Source: Prauserella muralis
GTDB taxonomy: Bacteria > Actinomycetota > Actinomycetes > Mycobacteriales > Pseudonocardiaceae
Reading direction: 5' to 3'
NCBI RefSeq assembly: GCF_003202285.1
Contig: NZ_MASW01000002.1
Span: 434,001 to 498,000 of the forward strand
DNA: 64,000 nt
The notes beneath the pieces are model-generated. The model saw nothing but the letters and a program-made list of their open reading frames with translations. It made no database searches and was not told the origin of the DNA. A program made the translations under genes and the position numbers. This document shows, one piece after another, positions 1-9,283 of the stretch (the first letter of the stretch is position 1; each line of letters starts with the position of its first letter).

Positions 1-2
1 AG

Positions 3-1487
3 CCCCTGAAGGACATCCTGGCCGAGACGTACGGCCTGATCGTCTACCAGGAGCAGATCATGCAGATCGCGCAGAAGGTCGCCGGTTACTCGATGGGCCG
101 CGCGGACGTGCTGCGCAGGGCGATGGGCAAGAAGAAGAAGGAAGTCCTGGAGAAGGAGTTCGAGGGCTTCCACGAGGGGATGAAGAACAGCGACGCCGTT
201 CCTGGCGGCTTCTCCGACGAGGCCATCCAGGCGCTGTGGGACACGATCCTGCCCTTCGCCGGGTACGCGTTCAACAAGAGTCACGCCGCCGGGTACGGCC
301 TGATCGCGTACTGGACCGCCTACCTCAAGGCCAACTACCCCGCCGAGTACATGGCGGCCCTGCTGACGTCGGTGGGTGACAACAAGGACAAGTCGGCGGT
401 GTACCTGTCCGAGTGCCGCAGGCTCGGCATCAAGGTGCTGCCACCGGACGTCAACGAGTCCGGCCAGCGCTTCGCGGCCGTCGGCGACGACATCCGCTTC
501 GGTCTCGGCGCCGTGCGCAACGTCGGCGCCAACGTGGTGGACTCGATCATCAAGACCCGCCAGGGCAAGGGCAAGTACTCCTCGTTCACCGACTTCCTCG
601 ACAAGTCGGAGCTCGTGGTGTGCAACAAGCGGGTGCTGGAGTCGCTCATCAAGGCCGGCGCGTTCGACTCGCTGGGCCACGCGCGGCTGGCGATGATCCG
701 CCAGCACGAGGACGCGGTGGACGCGGTGGTGCCGCTCAAGCGGCAGGAGGCGATGGGCCAGTTCGACCTCTTCGGTGGCGGCGGCGACGAGACCGCCGCC
801 GCGTCGTCGTCCTCGCCGCTGGCGCATCTGAAGTTCGACGACGAGGAGTACCCGCGCAAGCAGTTGCTCGCCTACGAACGGGAGATGCTGGGCCTGTACG
901 TCTCGGCGCACCCGCTCGACGGGGCGGAACGGATCCTGCGCAAGCACGCCAAACGGCCCATCGCGGCGATCCTGGCCGACCCGCCCAAGGAGGGCGAGAT
1001 CGAGATCGCCGGGCTGATCACCTCGCTGGAGCGGCGGGTGAACAAGAGGGGCGAGCCGTGGGCCATCTGCACGGTGGAGGACATGGACGCCGCGCTGGAG
1101 GTGCTGTTCTTCCCCAAGTCCTATGCCCTCTTCGCCGCCGACCTGGTGGAGGACAACGCCGTGGTGGTCAAGGGCAGGGTCAACTGGCGCGAGGACAGGA
1201 TGTCGGTCTTCGGCGGAGGCCTCGTTCCGCTCGACCTCAGCGACGTCACCGTCGGCGACGACGAGCCGCCGCTGATGCTGCTGGCGTCGGCGGAGAAGCT
1301 CAACCAGAGCGTCGTCACCGAGCTCAAGCAGACCCTGCAGGCCCACCGGGGCGAGACTCCGGTGCGGCTCAAGCTGCTGGGCAGGCAGCGGGAGACGGTG
1401 TTCGCGCTGTACGACTACCCGGTCAAGGTCAGCTCCATGCTGATCGGTGAGCTGAAAGGCATCCCGGGGATCACGGCGAGCACGTGA
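3..1487 (+). CDS. dnaE: DNA polymerase III alpha subunit, C-terminal part (5' truncated by window edge)
   Basis: Replicative DNA polymerase catalytic subunit; only about the last 494 codons are here. The frame is already open at base 3 and reads PLKDILAETYGLIVYQEQIM, a typical DnaE segment, followed by AGYSMGRADVLRRAMGKKK and the FNKSHAAGYGLIAYWTAYLK motif. A helix-hairpin-helix-like region follows (around base 600), then an OB-fold start (EIEIAGLITSLERRVNKRG, near base 1000). The stop is TGA at 1485. The downstream transporter begins 25 bases later. Identity is clear; the polymerase active-site Asp residues lie upstream of the window. Confidence 0.96.
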   Translation, partial: PLKDILAETYGLIVYQEQIMQIAQKVAGYSMGRADVLRRAMGKKKKEVLEKEFEGFHEGMKNSDAVPGGFSDEAIQALWDTILPFAGYAFNKSHAAGYGLIAYWTAYLKANYPAEYMAALLTSVGDNKDKSAVYLSECRRLGIKVLPPDVNESGQRFAAVGDDIRFGLGAVRNVGANVVDSIIKTRQGKGKYSSFTDFLDKSELVVCNKRVLESLIKAGAFDSLGHARLAMIRQHEDAVDAVVPLKRQEAMGQFDLFGGGGDETAAASSSSPLAHLKFDDEEYPRKQLLAYEREMLGLYVSAHPLDGAERILRKHAKRPIAAILADPPKEGEIEIAGLITSLERRVNKRGEPWAICTVEDMDAALEVLFFPKSYALFAADLVEDNAVVVKGRVNWREDRMSVFGGGLVPLDLSDVTVGDDEPPLMLLASAEKLNQSVVTELKQTLQAHRGETPVRLKLLGRQRETVFALYDYPVKVSSMLIGELKGIPGITAST

Positions 1488-1512
1488 CGGCGGTGCTCAA
1501 TACCGTGGACGG

Positions 1513-2991
1513 GTGACCGTCTCCGACACCGCCGATCCGGATCCGCGCCGCTGGCGTGCACTGGCGGTCACCCTCACCGCCGGGTTCATGACCCTGCTCG
1601 ACGTGAGCATCGTCAACGTCGCACTGCCCTCCATCCAGCGCAGCCTGGGAGCGTCGGTGGCAGGCGCCCAGTGGGTGGTCGCCGGGTACGCGCTCACCTT
1701 CGGCCTCGTCCTGGTCTCGGGCGGGCGGCTCGGCGACGCGCTCGGCAGGCGCCGGATGTTCCTCATCGCGCTGTCGGGCTTCGTCCTCACCAGCGCGCTG
1801 GCCGGTGCGGCGACCAGCGAAACCATGCTCGTCGTCGCCCGGCTGCTGCAGGGCTGCGCGGCCGGCATGCTCACGCCGCAGAACACGGGCCTGATCCAGA
1901 CGTTGTTCCGTGGTGCCGAGCGGGGCAAGGCCTTCGGCATGTTCGGCACCATCGTGGGGCTCTCCACCGCCGTCGGCCCGGTGCTGGGCGGGTTGATCAT
2001 CGCCGCGTTCGGCGCGGACAACGGCTGGCGCTGGGTGTTCTTCGTCAACGTGCCCATCGGGGTGGTGGCGCTGGTGCTCGCGGCCCGGCTGCTGCCTCGC
2101 CGCAGGGCCGTTCGCGGGCGGTCCCTGCGCGAGCAGCTCGACCCCCTCGGCATCGTGCTGCTGGGCCTCGCCGTGCTCGGAGTGCTGTTGCCGCTGGTGC
2201 AGTCGGAGCAGGGTGGGCTGGCCCGGCTGTGGTGGCTCTTCCCGATCGCCGCGGTCCTCGGGGTGGCGTTCGTGCGCTGGGAGTACCGCAGGGTTCACCG
2301 GGACCGTGCGGTGCTGCTCGATCCGCGCCTCTACACCCGCACGCCCGGCTATGCGATCGGCGCGGCGATCGCCGCCGTCTACTTCTGCGGCTTCGCCGGG
2401 ATCTGGCTGGTGTTCGCGATGTTCTTCCAGCAGGGCCTCGGGTACACGCCGTTGCAGTCGGGGCTCATGGTGACGCCGTTCGCGCTGGGGTCGGCGGTGT
2501 CGGCCGCCGTGGCCGGCAGGCTCGTGCCGCGCTGGGGACGGCGCCTGACCCTGACCGGCCTGACGATGGTGGCGGCCGGGCTCGGTGCGGTGGCGCTGCT
2601 CGTGCCTGTGGTCGCGCCGTCGGCGATCGGGTATGCGGTGGCCGGCCCGCTGCTCGTCGCGGGTCTGGGCGGCGGCATGGTGATCGCGCCGAACACCACG
2701 CTGACGCTCGACCGGGTGCCCACCGACATGGCCGGGGCCGCGGGTGGTGCCCTGCAGACCGGTCAGCGCATCGGCACCGCCGTCGGCGTGGCGGCACTCG
2801 CCTCGGTGTTCCATGCGGGCATCACCGCAGCGGGGGAGAACTATCCGGTGGCGCTGTCCTTCGCGATGCTGTGTTCTGTGGGATTCACCACGATCGCGCT
2901 GCTGCTCGCCGTGGTGGATCTGCGCCGCGACCCTCACCGGCGACTCACCGAAGCGTCACATGGTGTGACCAAAGCTGGGCCATTCGAGTGA
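1513..2991 (+). CDS. MFS transporter, DHA2 (EmrB/QacA) drug-exporter family
   Basis: Predicted proton-driven multidrug or metabolite exporter in the cytoplasmic membrane, 492 residues, consistent with a 14-helix DHA2 protein. Seen directly: the first helix with LLDVSIVNVALPSIQ, motif A GGRLGDALGRRRMFL after helix 2, helix 4 with RLLQGCAAGMLTPQNTGLIQ, and motif C in helix 5 (GLSTAVGPVLGG). The start is a GTG shortly after dnaE, with no strong ribosome binding site. No TetR or MarR partner lies next to it, so the substrate cannot be inferred. Confidence 0.88.
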   Translation: MTVSDTADPDPRRWRALAVTLTAGFMTLLDVSIVNVALPSIQRSLGASVAGAQWVVAGYALTFGLVLVSGGRLGDALGRRRMFLIALSGFVLTSALAGAATSETMLVVARLLQGCAAGMLTPQNTGLIQTLFRGAERGKAFGMFGTIVGLSTAVGPVLGGLIIAAFGADNGWRWVFFVNVPIGVVALVLAARLLPRRRAVRGRSLREQLDPLGIVLLGLAVLGVLLPLVQSEQGGLARLWWLFPIAAVLGVAFVRWEYRRVHRDRAVLLDPRLYTRTPGYAIGAAIAAVYFCGFAGIWLVFAMFFQQGLGYTPLQSGLMVTPFALGSAVSAAVAGRLVPRWGRRLTLTGLTMVAAGLGAVALLVPVVAPSAIGYAVAGPLLVAGLGGGMVIAPNTTLTLDRVPTDMAGAAGGALQTGQRIGTAVGVAALASVFHAGITAAGENYPVALSFAMLCSVGFTTIALLLAVVDLRRDPHRRLTEASHGVTKAGPFE

Positions 2992-3343
2992 CCTTGCGCC
3001 CATTCGGCTGGTGTCACCCTGTGCAACCAGGTAAACGTTACAGTGCCTTCTGAGAAGGGATATCGCTACGGAGCGTGGCGATTCGGTGGATGATCCGGGG
3101 ATGGGACCGCGAACCGAGTTCGCACTCTCCTGTGTGCGCAGCCGGTCGAGCTGAACACGGAGGGTGTTCCTTTCTGAGTGCGTCACCGGCGGCCGCGGGG
3201 GATCGAGCGGAGACGCGAAGGCATCACCCGGGTGGGTTCCGGAAGGAAGGGGCCGGGACCCACCCGGACCCCGGGCGCTCTCGCGCGCAGGGCAGGCATG
3301 TGCTGGGATGGCCGCGCATCGCAGAACTCAGGGGAGGGTGCCG
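2992..3343. other. 352-base intergenic region upstream of ltrA
   Basis: No convincing gene. It holds a small inverted repeat GTAA-ACG-TTAC at 3031-3041 that could be an operator, and otherwise GC-rich sequence. The frame of ltrA is open upstream to 3164, but that stretch has no family-like sequence. Confidence 0.4.
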
Positions 3344-4546
3344 ATGGCCGCGGAATCCGTTCGCCCGTATCACCGGCTCCGGGTGTGGTACCGGCCCATG
3401 CGGGGCCGCGATCCCGGCGAGCCGCACCGGGCGGCCACTCCGCTGGAGCTGCTGTTCGACCTGTGCTTCGTCGTCGCCGTGGGGCGGGCGGCGGCCGAGC
3501 TGCACCACGCCGTGGCGGAGAACCACGCCGCCGACGGCGTGGTCGGTTTCCTGCTGGTGTTCTTCGCGATCTGGTGGGCCTGGCTGAACTTCACGTGGTT
3601 CGCCTCGGCGTTCGACACCGACGACGTGCCCTATCGCATCGCCACCTTCGTGCAGATCGGCGGTGGGCTGGTGCTCGCGGCGGGCGTCGCGAGCGCGTTC
3701 GAGGGCGACTTCACGATCATCGTGATCGGCTACGTGGTGATGCGGCTGGCGCTGGTCGGGCAGTGGCTGCGGGCTGCGGCGGGCGATCCGCGAATCCGGC
3801 CCACCGCGCTGCGGTTCGCGCTGGGGATCGCGCTCGTGCAGGCCGGCTGGGTCGCCAGGCTGGCCGTGCCGGAAGGCTGGCTGATCCCGTCGTTCCTGGT
3901 GCTCGCGGCGGCGGAGATGCTGGTGCCGATCTGGGCCGAGCGGGCCTCGGCCGGCACCACCTGGCACGCCCACCACATCGCCGAGCGGTACGGGCTGTTC
4001 ACGATCATCGTGCTCGGTGAGGCGGTGATCAGCGGAACGGCCGCCGTTCAGGAGGGGTTCGAGACCGGCGAGCACACCGGTTCGCTCGTCTCCCTTGCCG
4101 TCGCCGGCCTGGCGATCATGTTCGCGATGTGGTGGCTGTACTTCGACCAGCCCGCGCACCGGCGGCTCACGTCGTTCTGGACGACGTTCGCGTGGGGCTA
4201 CGGGCACCTGCTGATCTTCGCCTCGGCGGCCGCGGTCGGCGCCGGTCTCGAGGTCGCCGTCGACCACGTCACCGAGCACGCCGCGCTGAGCGACGCGGCC
4301 GCGGGGATGGCGGTGACGGTGCCGGTGGCGGTGTTCCTGCTCAGTGTGTGGCTCATGCACATCGGCCCGCGCAACGAGTGCCGCCCCATCGCCGTCGGCT
4401 TTCCCGCGGCGGCGGTGCTGACGATCGCCGCGTCGTTCGTGCCCGCGCCGGTGCATGTCACCGCGGGCATCCTCGTGGCGCTCGTCGCGACGGTGGTGAT
4501 CGCCACCCATGGCGAGCCCGATCCCACCGCCGCACCGGCGTCATGA
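3344..4546 (+). CDS. ltrA: Low temperature requirement protein A (LtrA) family membrane protein
   Basis: Integral membrane protein of the LtrA family; its biochemical role is unknown. About 400 residues. The family signature TPLELLFDLCFVVAVGRAA lies near residues 30-50, followed by about ten hydrophobic segments and the internal HAHHIAERYGLFTIIVLGEA motif typical of LtrA. The ATG at 3344 is chosen because GGGGAGGG lies five bases upstream; a GTG at 3338 is in the same frame. Its TGA interlocks with the TGA of the convergent sirtuin gene (shared TCATGA at 4541-4546). Confidence 0.85.
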   Translation: MAAESVRPYHRLRVWYRPMRGRDPGEPHRAATPLELLFDLCFVVAVGRAAAELHHAVAENHAADGVVGFLLVFFAIWWAWLNFTWFASAFDTDDVPYRIATFVQIGGGLVLAAGVASAFEGDFTIIVIGYVVMRLALVGQWLRAAAGDPRIRPTALRFALGIALVQAGWVARLAVPEGWLIPSFLVLAAAEMLVPIWAERASAGTTWHAHHIAERYGLFTIIVLGEAVISGTAAVQEGFETGEHTGSLVSLAVAGLAIMFAMWWLYFDQPAHRRLTSFWTTFAWGYGHLLIFASAAAVGAGLEVAVDHVTEHAALSDAAAGMAVTVPVAVFLLSVWLMHIGPRNECRPIAVGFPAAAVLTIAASFVPAPVHVTAGILVALVATVVIATHGEPDPTAAPAS

Positions 4547-5299
4547 CCGGGTGAGGGCGGGCAGGACGTCGCCGAGTGGGCCGCGCAGCACGGCTGAGGC
4601 TGCGGAGTCGTAGGGCGTCTCCGAGGCGTTGCAGACGATCACGGAGGCGCCCGCGCTCGCGGCGAGGCCGACGAGCCCGGCCGCGGGATGCACGGTGAGG
4701 GAGGTGCCCGCGGCGAGCAGGACGTCGCACGACATCGCCTCCGTCTTCGCGCGGTCGAGCACCTCGGTGTCGAGCGCCTGGCCGAACGAGATGGTCGCCG
4801 ACTTGAGGATGCCGCCACACGCCAGGCACGGCGGATCGCTCTCGCCCGCCCGCACCCGGTCGAGCGCCTCCCGCATGTCGCGGCGCTCGGCGCAGCTCAG
4901 GCACACCGTCTCGAACATCGTGCCGTGCAGCTCGATGACCCGCTCCGGATCGGAGCCCGCCTTCTGGTGCAGGCCGTCGATGTTCTGCGTGATGATCGCC
5001 GAGAGCCTGCCATCGCGTTCGAGCTCCACCAGCGCCTCGTGCGCCCGGTTCGGCTTCGCGTGCCAGCCCGGGTGTCCCACGCGTGCCTGCCAGCTCTGCT
5101 CCCGCACGTCCTTGCTGGCCACGTAGTCGCGGATGTTGGAGAGTTTCTCCGCGCCCGGGTTGCGGGTCCACACGCCGTTCGGGCCGCGGAAGTCGGGGAT
5201 CCCGGAGTCGGTCGAGACCCCGGCGCCGGTCATCGCCACGAGACGGCCGGCGCCGGCGACGAGCTCCCTGGCGCGCTGGATGTCCTCGGCGGGGTCCAT
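4541..5299 (-). CDS. NAD-dependent protein deacylase, SIR2 family (CobB-type)
   Basis: Sirtuin that removes acyl groups from lysine using NAD, probably cytoplasmic. 252 residues, normal length. NAD-binding GAGVSTDSGIPDFRGPNGVW is near residues 22-41, TQNIDGLHQKAG near 105, the catalytic His in ELHGTMFE near 123, and two zinc pairs CLSC and CLAC. The GTSLTVHPAAGL nucleotide motif is near the C terminus. The same frame is open far upstream, antisense to the acyl-CoA dehydrogenase, but the family start fits the ATG at 5299. Convergent with ltrA, with interlocking stop codons. Confidence 0.93.
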   Translation of the reverse strand: MDPAEDIQRARELVAGAGRLVAMTGAGVSTDSGIPDFRGPNGVWTRNPGAEKLSNIRDYVASKDVREQSWQARVGHPGWHAKPNRAHEALVELERDGRLSAIITQNIDGLHQKAGSDPERVIELHGTMFETVCLSCAERRDMREALDRVRAGESDPPCLACGGILKSATISFGQALDTEVLDRAKTEAMSCDVLLAAGTSLTVHPAAGLVGLAASAGASVIVCNASETPYDSAASAVLRGPLGDVLPALTRS

Positions 5300-5389
5300 G
5301 ACCCCATGATGCGTGCTCGCCGCCTGCCGGGGAACCGGACCGGCGCCCGGTTTCCGCGGCCGGCGCGCCTCCGCAGGTTTCGCATTCGC

Positions 5390-5401
5390 TACCGATCGGT
5401 A
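5390..5401. promoter_or_regulatory. Perfect 12-bp palindrome TACCGATCGGTA upstream of the acyl-CoA dehydrogenase
   Basis: TACCGATCGGTA lies about 55 bases before the acyl-CoA dehydrogenase start and 90 bases from the divergent sirtuin start. It resembles operators of TetR-family lipid regulators in actinobacteria. The assignment as an operator is inferred from symmetry and position only. Confidence 0.45.
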
Positions 5402-5455
5402 ACACTTGGGGTGTGTGATGCACGCCATAGCTGATCGACTCGACGAGGAGGGCCC

Positions 5456-7390
5456 ATGGTCGACCAACCGCGGGTGACGGAGAAGGAAGCCAGGGCGGTC
5501 GCCGAGGAGGCAAGGGAGAGCGGCTGGCAGAAGCCGTCGTTCGCCAAGGAGCTGTACCTCGGCCGGTTCCGGATGGACCTCATCCATCCCCACCCGAAGG
5601 CGAGCGACGAGGACGCCGCCAAGGCCGAGAAGTTCCTGACCCGCCTCAAGGAGTACTGCGCCACTCTCGATCCCGCCGTGATCGAACGCGAGGCCCGCAT
5701 CCCGGACGACTACGTCAAGGGGCTGGCCGAGCTGGGCTGCTTCGGCATCAAGATCCCGGAGTCCTACGGTGGCCTCGGGCTCACGCAGGTCGCCTACAAC
5801 CAGGCGCTCATGCTCGTCGGCTCCGTTCATTCGACACTCGCCGTGCTCCTGTCGGCGCACCAGTCGATCGGTGTGCCCGAGCCGCTCAAGCTCGCGGGCA
5901 CCCCGGAACAGAAGGCGGCGTGGCTGCCGCGCTGTGCCAAGGGCGCGGTGTCGGCGTTCCTGCTCACCGAGCCCGACGTCGGCTCCGACCCGGCGCGGCT
6001 GGCCACCACCGCCGTGCCCACCGAGGACGGCGAGGCCTACGAGCTGGACGGCGTGAAGCTGTGGACCACCAACGGCGTCGTGGCGGAACTGCTCGTCGTC
6101 ATGGCCAGGGTGCCGCAGAGCGAGGGCCACCGCGGCGGCGTCACCGCGTTCGTCGTCGAGGCCGACACCCCGGGCATCACCGTCGAGCGGCGCAACATGT
6201 TCATGGGCCTGCGCGGCATCGAGAACGGTGTGACCCGCTTCCACAAGGTCCGCGTTCCCAAGGAGAACATCGTCGGCGGCGAGGGCAAGGGCCTCAGGAT
6301 CGCCCTCGCGACGCTCAACACGGGCAGGCTGTCGGTGCCCGGGTCGTGTGCCGGGGCCAGCAAGTGGGCGCTCAAGATCGCCAGGGAGTGGTCGGCCGAG
6401 CGGGTGCAGTGGGGCAAGCCGGTCGGCAGGCACGAGGCCGTCTCCGCGAAGATCTCCTTCGTCGCGGCCACCACCTTCGCGCTGGAGGCGGTGGTGGAGC
6501 TGTCCGCGCACATGGCCGACCAGGGCCGCAACGACATCCGCATCGAGGCGGCGCTGGCCAAGCTGTGGGCCAGCGAGATGTCCTGCCAGGTCGCCGACGA
6601 GCTCATGCAGATCCGTGGCGGGCGGGGTTACGAGACGGCCGAGTCGCTGGCGGCCCGGGGCGAGCGGGCGGTACCCGTGGAGCAGCTGGTGCGCGACCTG
6701 CGCATCAACCGGATCTTCGAGGGCTCCTCGGAGATCATGCGGCTGCTGATCGCCAGGGAGGCCGTGGACGCCCACCTTGCGGCGGCCGGTGACCTGGCCG
6801 ACGCCGAGGCCGATCTCCAGAGCAAGGCCAGGGCCGCGGCCAAGGCCAGCGGCTTCTACGCGAAGTGGCTGCCGCAGCTCGTGGCAGGCAAGGGCCAGGT
6901 GCCGTCGTCGTTCCGCGAGTTCGGCTCGCTGGCGGGGCATCTGCGCTTCGTCGAGCGCACCGCGCGCAAGCTGGCGCGGTCCACTTTCTACGGCATGGCG
7001 CGCTGGCAGGCCGGGCTGGAGCAGCGGCAGGGCTTCCTCGGCCGCGTGGTCGACATCGGCGCCGAGCTGTTCGCCATGGCGGCGGCGTGCGTGCGCGCCG
7101 AGATGCTGCGCGGTGAGGACGCCGGGCGTGGCGAGGAGGCCTACGAGCTGGCCGACGTGTTCTGCCGCCAGTCCAGGCTGCGGGTCGAGGGCCTGTTCGA
7201 GGCACTGTGGAACAACACCGACAGCGCCGACCGGCGGCTGGCCAAGGGCGTGCTCGACGGTCGCTACTCGTGGCTGGAGGACGGCGTGCTCGACCCGAGC
7301 GAGGGCACGGGGCCGTGGATCGCCGACTGGCGCGCGGGCGCCTCGGACGAGGAGAACGTGGCCCGCCGCTACCTGCCGTCCACCCGATAG
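5456..7390 (+). CDS. Acyl-CoA dehydrogenase family protein, long form (FadE10-like)
   Basis: FAD enzyme oxidising acyl-CoA thioesters to enoyl-CoA, probably in fatty-acid or branched-acid breakdown. 644 residues, longer than the usual 380-400 owing to a C-terminal extension. Visible: ELGCFGIKIPESYGGLGLTQ near 75, the FAD/substrate segment FLLTEPDVGSDPARL near 165, LWTTNGV, GLRGIENG, and RIFEGSSEIMRLL, where the Glu near 422 sits at the usual catalytic-base position. The C-terminal 200 residues form an extra helical domain as in very-long-chain types. GAGGAGGG precedes the ATG. The palindrome at 5390 suggests lipid-responsive control. Confidence 0.9.
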   Translation: MVDQPRVTEKEARAVAEEARESGWQKPSFAKELYLGRFRMDLIHPHPKASDEDAAKAEKFLTRLKEYCATLDPAVIEREARIPDDYVKGLAELGCFGIKIPESYGGLGLTQVAYNQALMLVGSVHSTLAVLLSAHQSIGVPEPLKLAGTPEQKAAWLPRCAKGAVSAFLLTEPDVGSDPARLATTAVPTEDGEAYELDGVKLWTTNGVVAELLVVMARVPQSEGHRGGVTAFVVEADTPGITVERRNMFMGLRGIENGVTRFHKVRVPKENIVGGEGKGLRIALATLNTGRLSVPGSCAGASKWALKIAREWSAERVQWGKPVGRHEAVSAKISFVAATTFALEAVVELSAHMADQGRNDIRIEAALAKLWASEMSCQVADELMQIRGGRGYETAESLAARGERAVPVEQLVRDLRINRIFEGSSEIMRLLIAREAVDAHLAAAGDLADAEADLQSKARAAAKASGFYAKWLPQLVAGKGQVPSSFREFGSLAGHLRFVERTARKLARSTFYGMARWQAGLEQRQGFLGRVVDIGAELFAMAAACVRAEMLRGEDAGRGEEAYELADVFCRQSRLRVEGLFEALWNNTDSADRRLAKGVLDGRYSWLEDGVLDPSEGTGPWIADWRAGASDEENVARRYLPSTR

Positions 7391-7412
7391 GCGCGACCCG
7401 GCCGGGTGCCAC

Positions 7413-7467
7413 CGAGCCGAAGGGCACCCTGGGCGCGCATCGCGTACCGAGGGTGCCCTTCGGCTCG
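7413..7467. repeat. Intergenic hairpin repeat, family A copy 1 (also likely terminator)
   Basis: Perfect 18-bp inverted repeat, arms 7413-7430 and 7450-7467 (CGAGCCGAAGGGCACCCT and its complement) with a 19-base loop. It lies between the convergent acyl-CoA dehydrogenase and dedA genes, so it can act as a bidirectional terminator. Related hairpins occur at 11555 and 12594. Confidence 0.8.
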
Positions 7468-7480
7468 CCGCCGGGTACCG

Positions 7481-8134
7481 CTAGTCGGCCTGCGGGGCGA
7501 CCGGTTTGTCGGGCTCGGTCGTCGCGCCGAGCGCCTTCTTGCGCTTGTAGCGCACGAGGGCGACGACCGCGACGACGGCGAGCACGCCGACCACGATCAT
7601 GCCGCCGGTGCTGAGCATGCCCTCGACCCGCCGGGCCGCCTCGCCGAGCGCGGCGCCGATGCTGATGTGCAGCAGCGACCAGCTCGCGGCTCCGGCGAGC
7701 ACCGCGGGCAGGAACTTGCGGTAGGGCAGACCCGACGTGCCCGCCGCCGCCGGGGTGAGCGTGCGCACCACGGGCAGGAAGCGGGCGAAGAACACGGCCC
7801 AGGCGCCCCGCCGTTGCAGGATGCCGGTGGCCTTGTCCCAGGCGTCGGTGCCGTAGCGCTGGATCAGCCGGGTCTCCCGCAGCCGGGGGCCGAAGCGCCT
7901 GCCGATGGCGTAGCCGATCGAGTCGCCGATGCCCGCACAGGCGGTGACGACCACCCACAGCACGATGAACCGCGGCGCCGTGGTGGCGGTGGTGGCGGCG
8001 ATCAGCAGCCCCGACTCACCCGGCGCGATGAAGCCGAGCCCGATCGTGCATTCGAGCAGGACAAGCAGCCCGGTGGCGCCCACCAGCGCCGGTTGCGGAA
8101 GGCTTTGCAGCCAGTCGAGCACGTCGGTAACCAC
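7481..8134 (-). CDS. DedA family membrane protein
   Basis: Integral membrane protein of the DedA/SNARE-associated (PF09335) family, thought to move lipids across the membrane or support membrane homeostasis. 217 residues, with GTG start at 8134. Family features: a hydrophobic N-terminal region with LLECTIGLGFIAPGESGLL (the conserved acidic plus PGE motif), ACAGIGDSIGYAIGRRFGPR, and FFARFLPVVRTLTPAAAG near 120 with the conserved FxRFxPxxR arginines. The C-terminal tail is charged (YKRKKALG). It converges on the acyl-CoA dehydrogenase across hairpin repeat A1. Confidence 0.9.
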   Translation of the reverse strand: MVTDVLDWLQSLPQPALVGATGLLVLLECTIGLGFIAPGESGLLIAATTATTAPRFIVLWVVVTACAGIGDSIGYAIGRRFGPRLRETRLIQRYGTDAWDKATGILQRRGAWAVFFARFLPVVRTLTPAAAGTSGLPYRKFLPAVLAGAASWSLLHISIGAALGEAARRVEGMLSTGGMIVVGVLAVVAVVALVRYKRKKALGATTEPDKPVAPQAD

Positions 8135-8238
8135 GCCTGTTCCCCTTGCCCATCGTCCCCGGTATCCCCTGGGACGACACTATCGCTCACGCGCCGCCGT
8201 TGGGCTCAGGGTTGTCCCCGATTTCGCTCGGCGTCGGC

Positions 8239-9246
8239 TCAGGAATGCCGGGCCAGCACGCTGCTCGCCTCCTGCGCGGCGGGCGCGGCGGCGGCGAGGT
8301 GGCCGAGCTTCTCCGGCAGCGGCTCGCCCCTGTGCTGCTTGGTCTGCGCGTACAGCTTGCCCGCGCGGTAGGACGAGCGCACCAGCGGACCCGCCATCAC
8401 CCCGGCGAAACCGAGCGCCTCGGCGGCCCGGGTGTGCTCGACGAACTCCTCGGGCTTGACCCAGCGGTCCACCGGATGGTGGCGCACGGAGGGGCGCAGG
8501 TACTGGGTGATCGTCAGGATCTCGCACCCGGCGTCGACCAGGTCGCGCATCGCGGGCTCAACCTCCTCGGGGGTCTCGCCCATGCCGAGGATGAGGTTCG
8601 ACTTGGTGACCAGCCCGGCGTCGCGGGCGCGGGTGATGACCTCCAGCGACCGCTCGTAGCGGAAGCCGGGACGGATGCGCTTGAAGATGCGCGGCACGGT
8701 CTCCACGTTGTGCGCCAGCACCTCCGGCTCCGAGCCGAACACCTCGGCCAGCTGGCCGGGGTCGGCGTTGAAGTCGGGGATCAGCAGCTCCACGCCCGTG
8801 CCGGGGTTGAGCGCGTGGATCTGGCGGACCGTCTCGGCGTAGAGCCAGGCGCCGCCGTCGGGCAGGTCGTCGCGGGCCACGCCGGTGACGGTGGAGTAGC
8901 GCAGGCCCATGGCCTGGACGCTCTCGGCGACCCTGCGCGGTTCGTCGCGGTCCAGCTCGGCGGGCTTGCCGGTGTCGATCTGGCAGAAGTCACAGCGCCG
9001 CGTGCACTGGTCGCCGCCGATGAGGAACGTCGCCTCCCGGTCCTCCCAGCACTCGTAGATGTTGGGACAGCCGGCCTCTTCGCACACGGTGTGCAGGCCC
9101 TCGCGGCGCACCAGGCCCTTCAGCTCGGTGAACTCGGGACCCATCCGCGCGCGGGTCTTGATCCATGACGGCTTCTTCTCGATCGGCGTCTGACTGTTGC
9201 GCACTTCGAGACGCAGCAGCTTCCGACCTTCCGGCACGACAGTCAC
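8239..9246 (-). CDS. lipA: Lipoyl synthase
   Basis: Radical SAM enzyme inserting two sulphurs into octanoyl groups on lipoyl domains, supplying cofactor for the SucB/DlaT and acetoin-type E2 proteins encoded in this window. 335 residues, normal. Both cluster motifs are present: auxiliary [12 protein letters not shown] near 55-66 and the radical [11 protein letters not shown] near 81-88. The C terminus carries the conserved RSSYRAGK motif, where the Ser ligates the auxiliary cluster. Start is GTG at 9246. It is separated from lipB by a four-gene insertion, although the two are adjacent in mycobacteria. Confidence 0.97.
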   Translation of the reverse strand: MTVVPEGRKLLRLEVRNSQTPIEKKPSWIKTRARMGPEFTELKGLVRREGLHTVCEEAGCPNIYECWEDREATFLIGGDQCTRRCDFCQIDTGKPAELDRDEPRRVAESVQAMGLRYSTVTGVARDDLPDGGAWLYAETVRQIHALNPGTGVELLIPDFNADPGQLAEVFGSEPEVLAHNVETVPRIFKRIRPGFRYERSLEVITRARDAGLVTKSNLILGMGETPEEVEPAMRDLVDAGCEILTITQYLRPSVRHHPVDRWVKPEEFVEHTRAAEALGFAGVMAGPLVRSSYRAGKLYAQTKQHRGEPLPEKLGHLAAAAPAAQEASSVLARHS

Positions 9247-9283
9247 GGCCCCCAGGGTACGCGCCGGGCCCGCGCGGACAAGG

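Noticed and set aside
413-1450. Arg/Gly-rich frame overlapping dnaE
   Set aside because: Out-of-frame shadow of dnaE, low complexity, no start signal.
5300-6940. Long minus-strand open frame continuing the sirtuin frame upstream
   Set aside because: Antisense to the clear acyl-CoA dehydrogenase, with no family-like sequence beyond the sirtuin start; caused by high GC.
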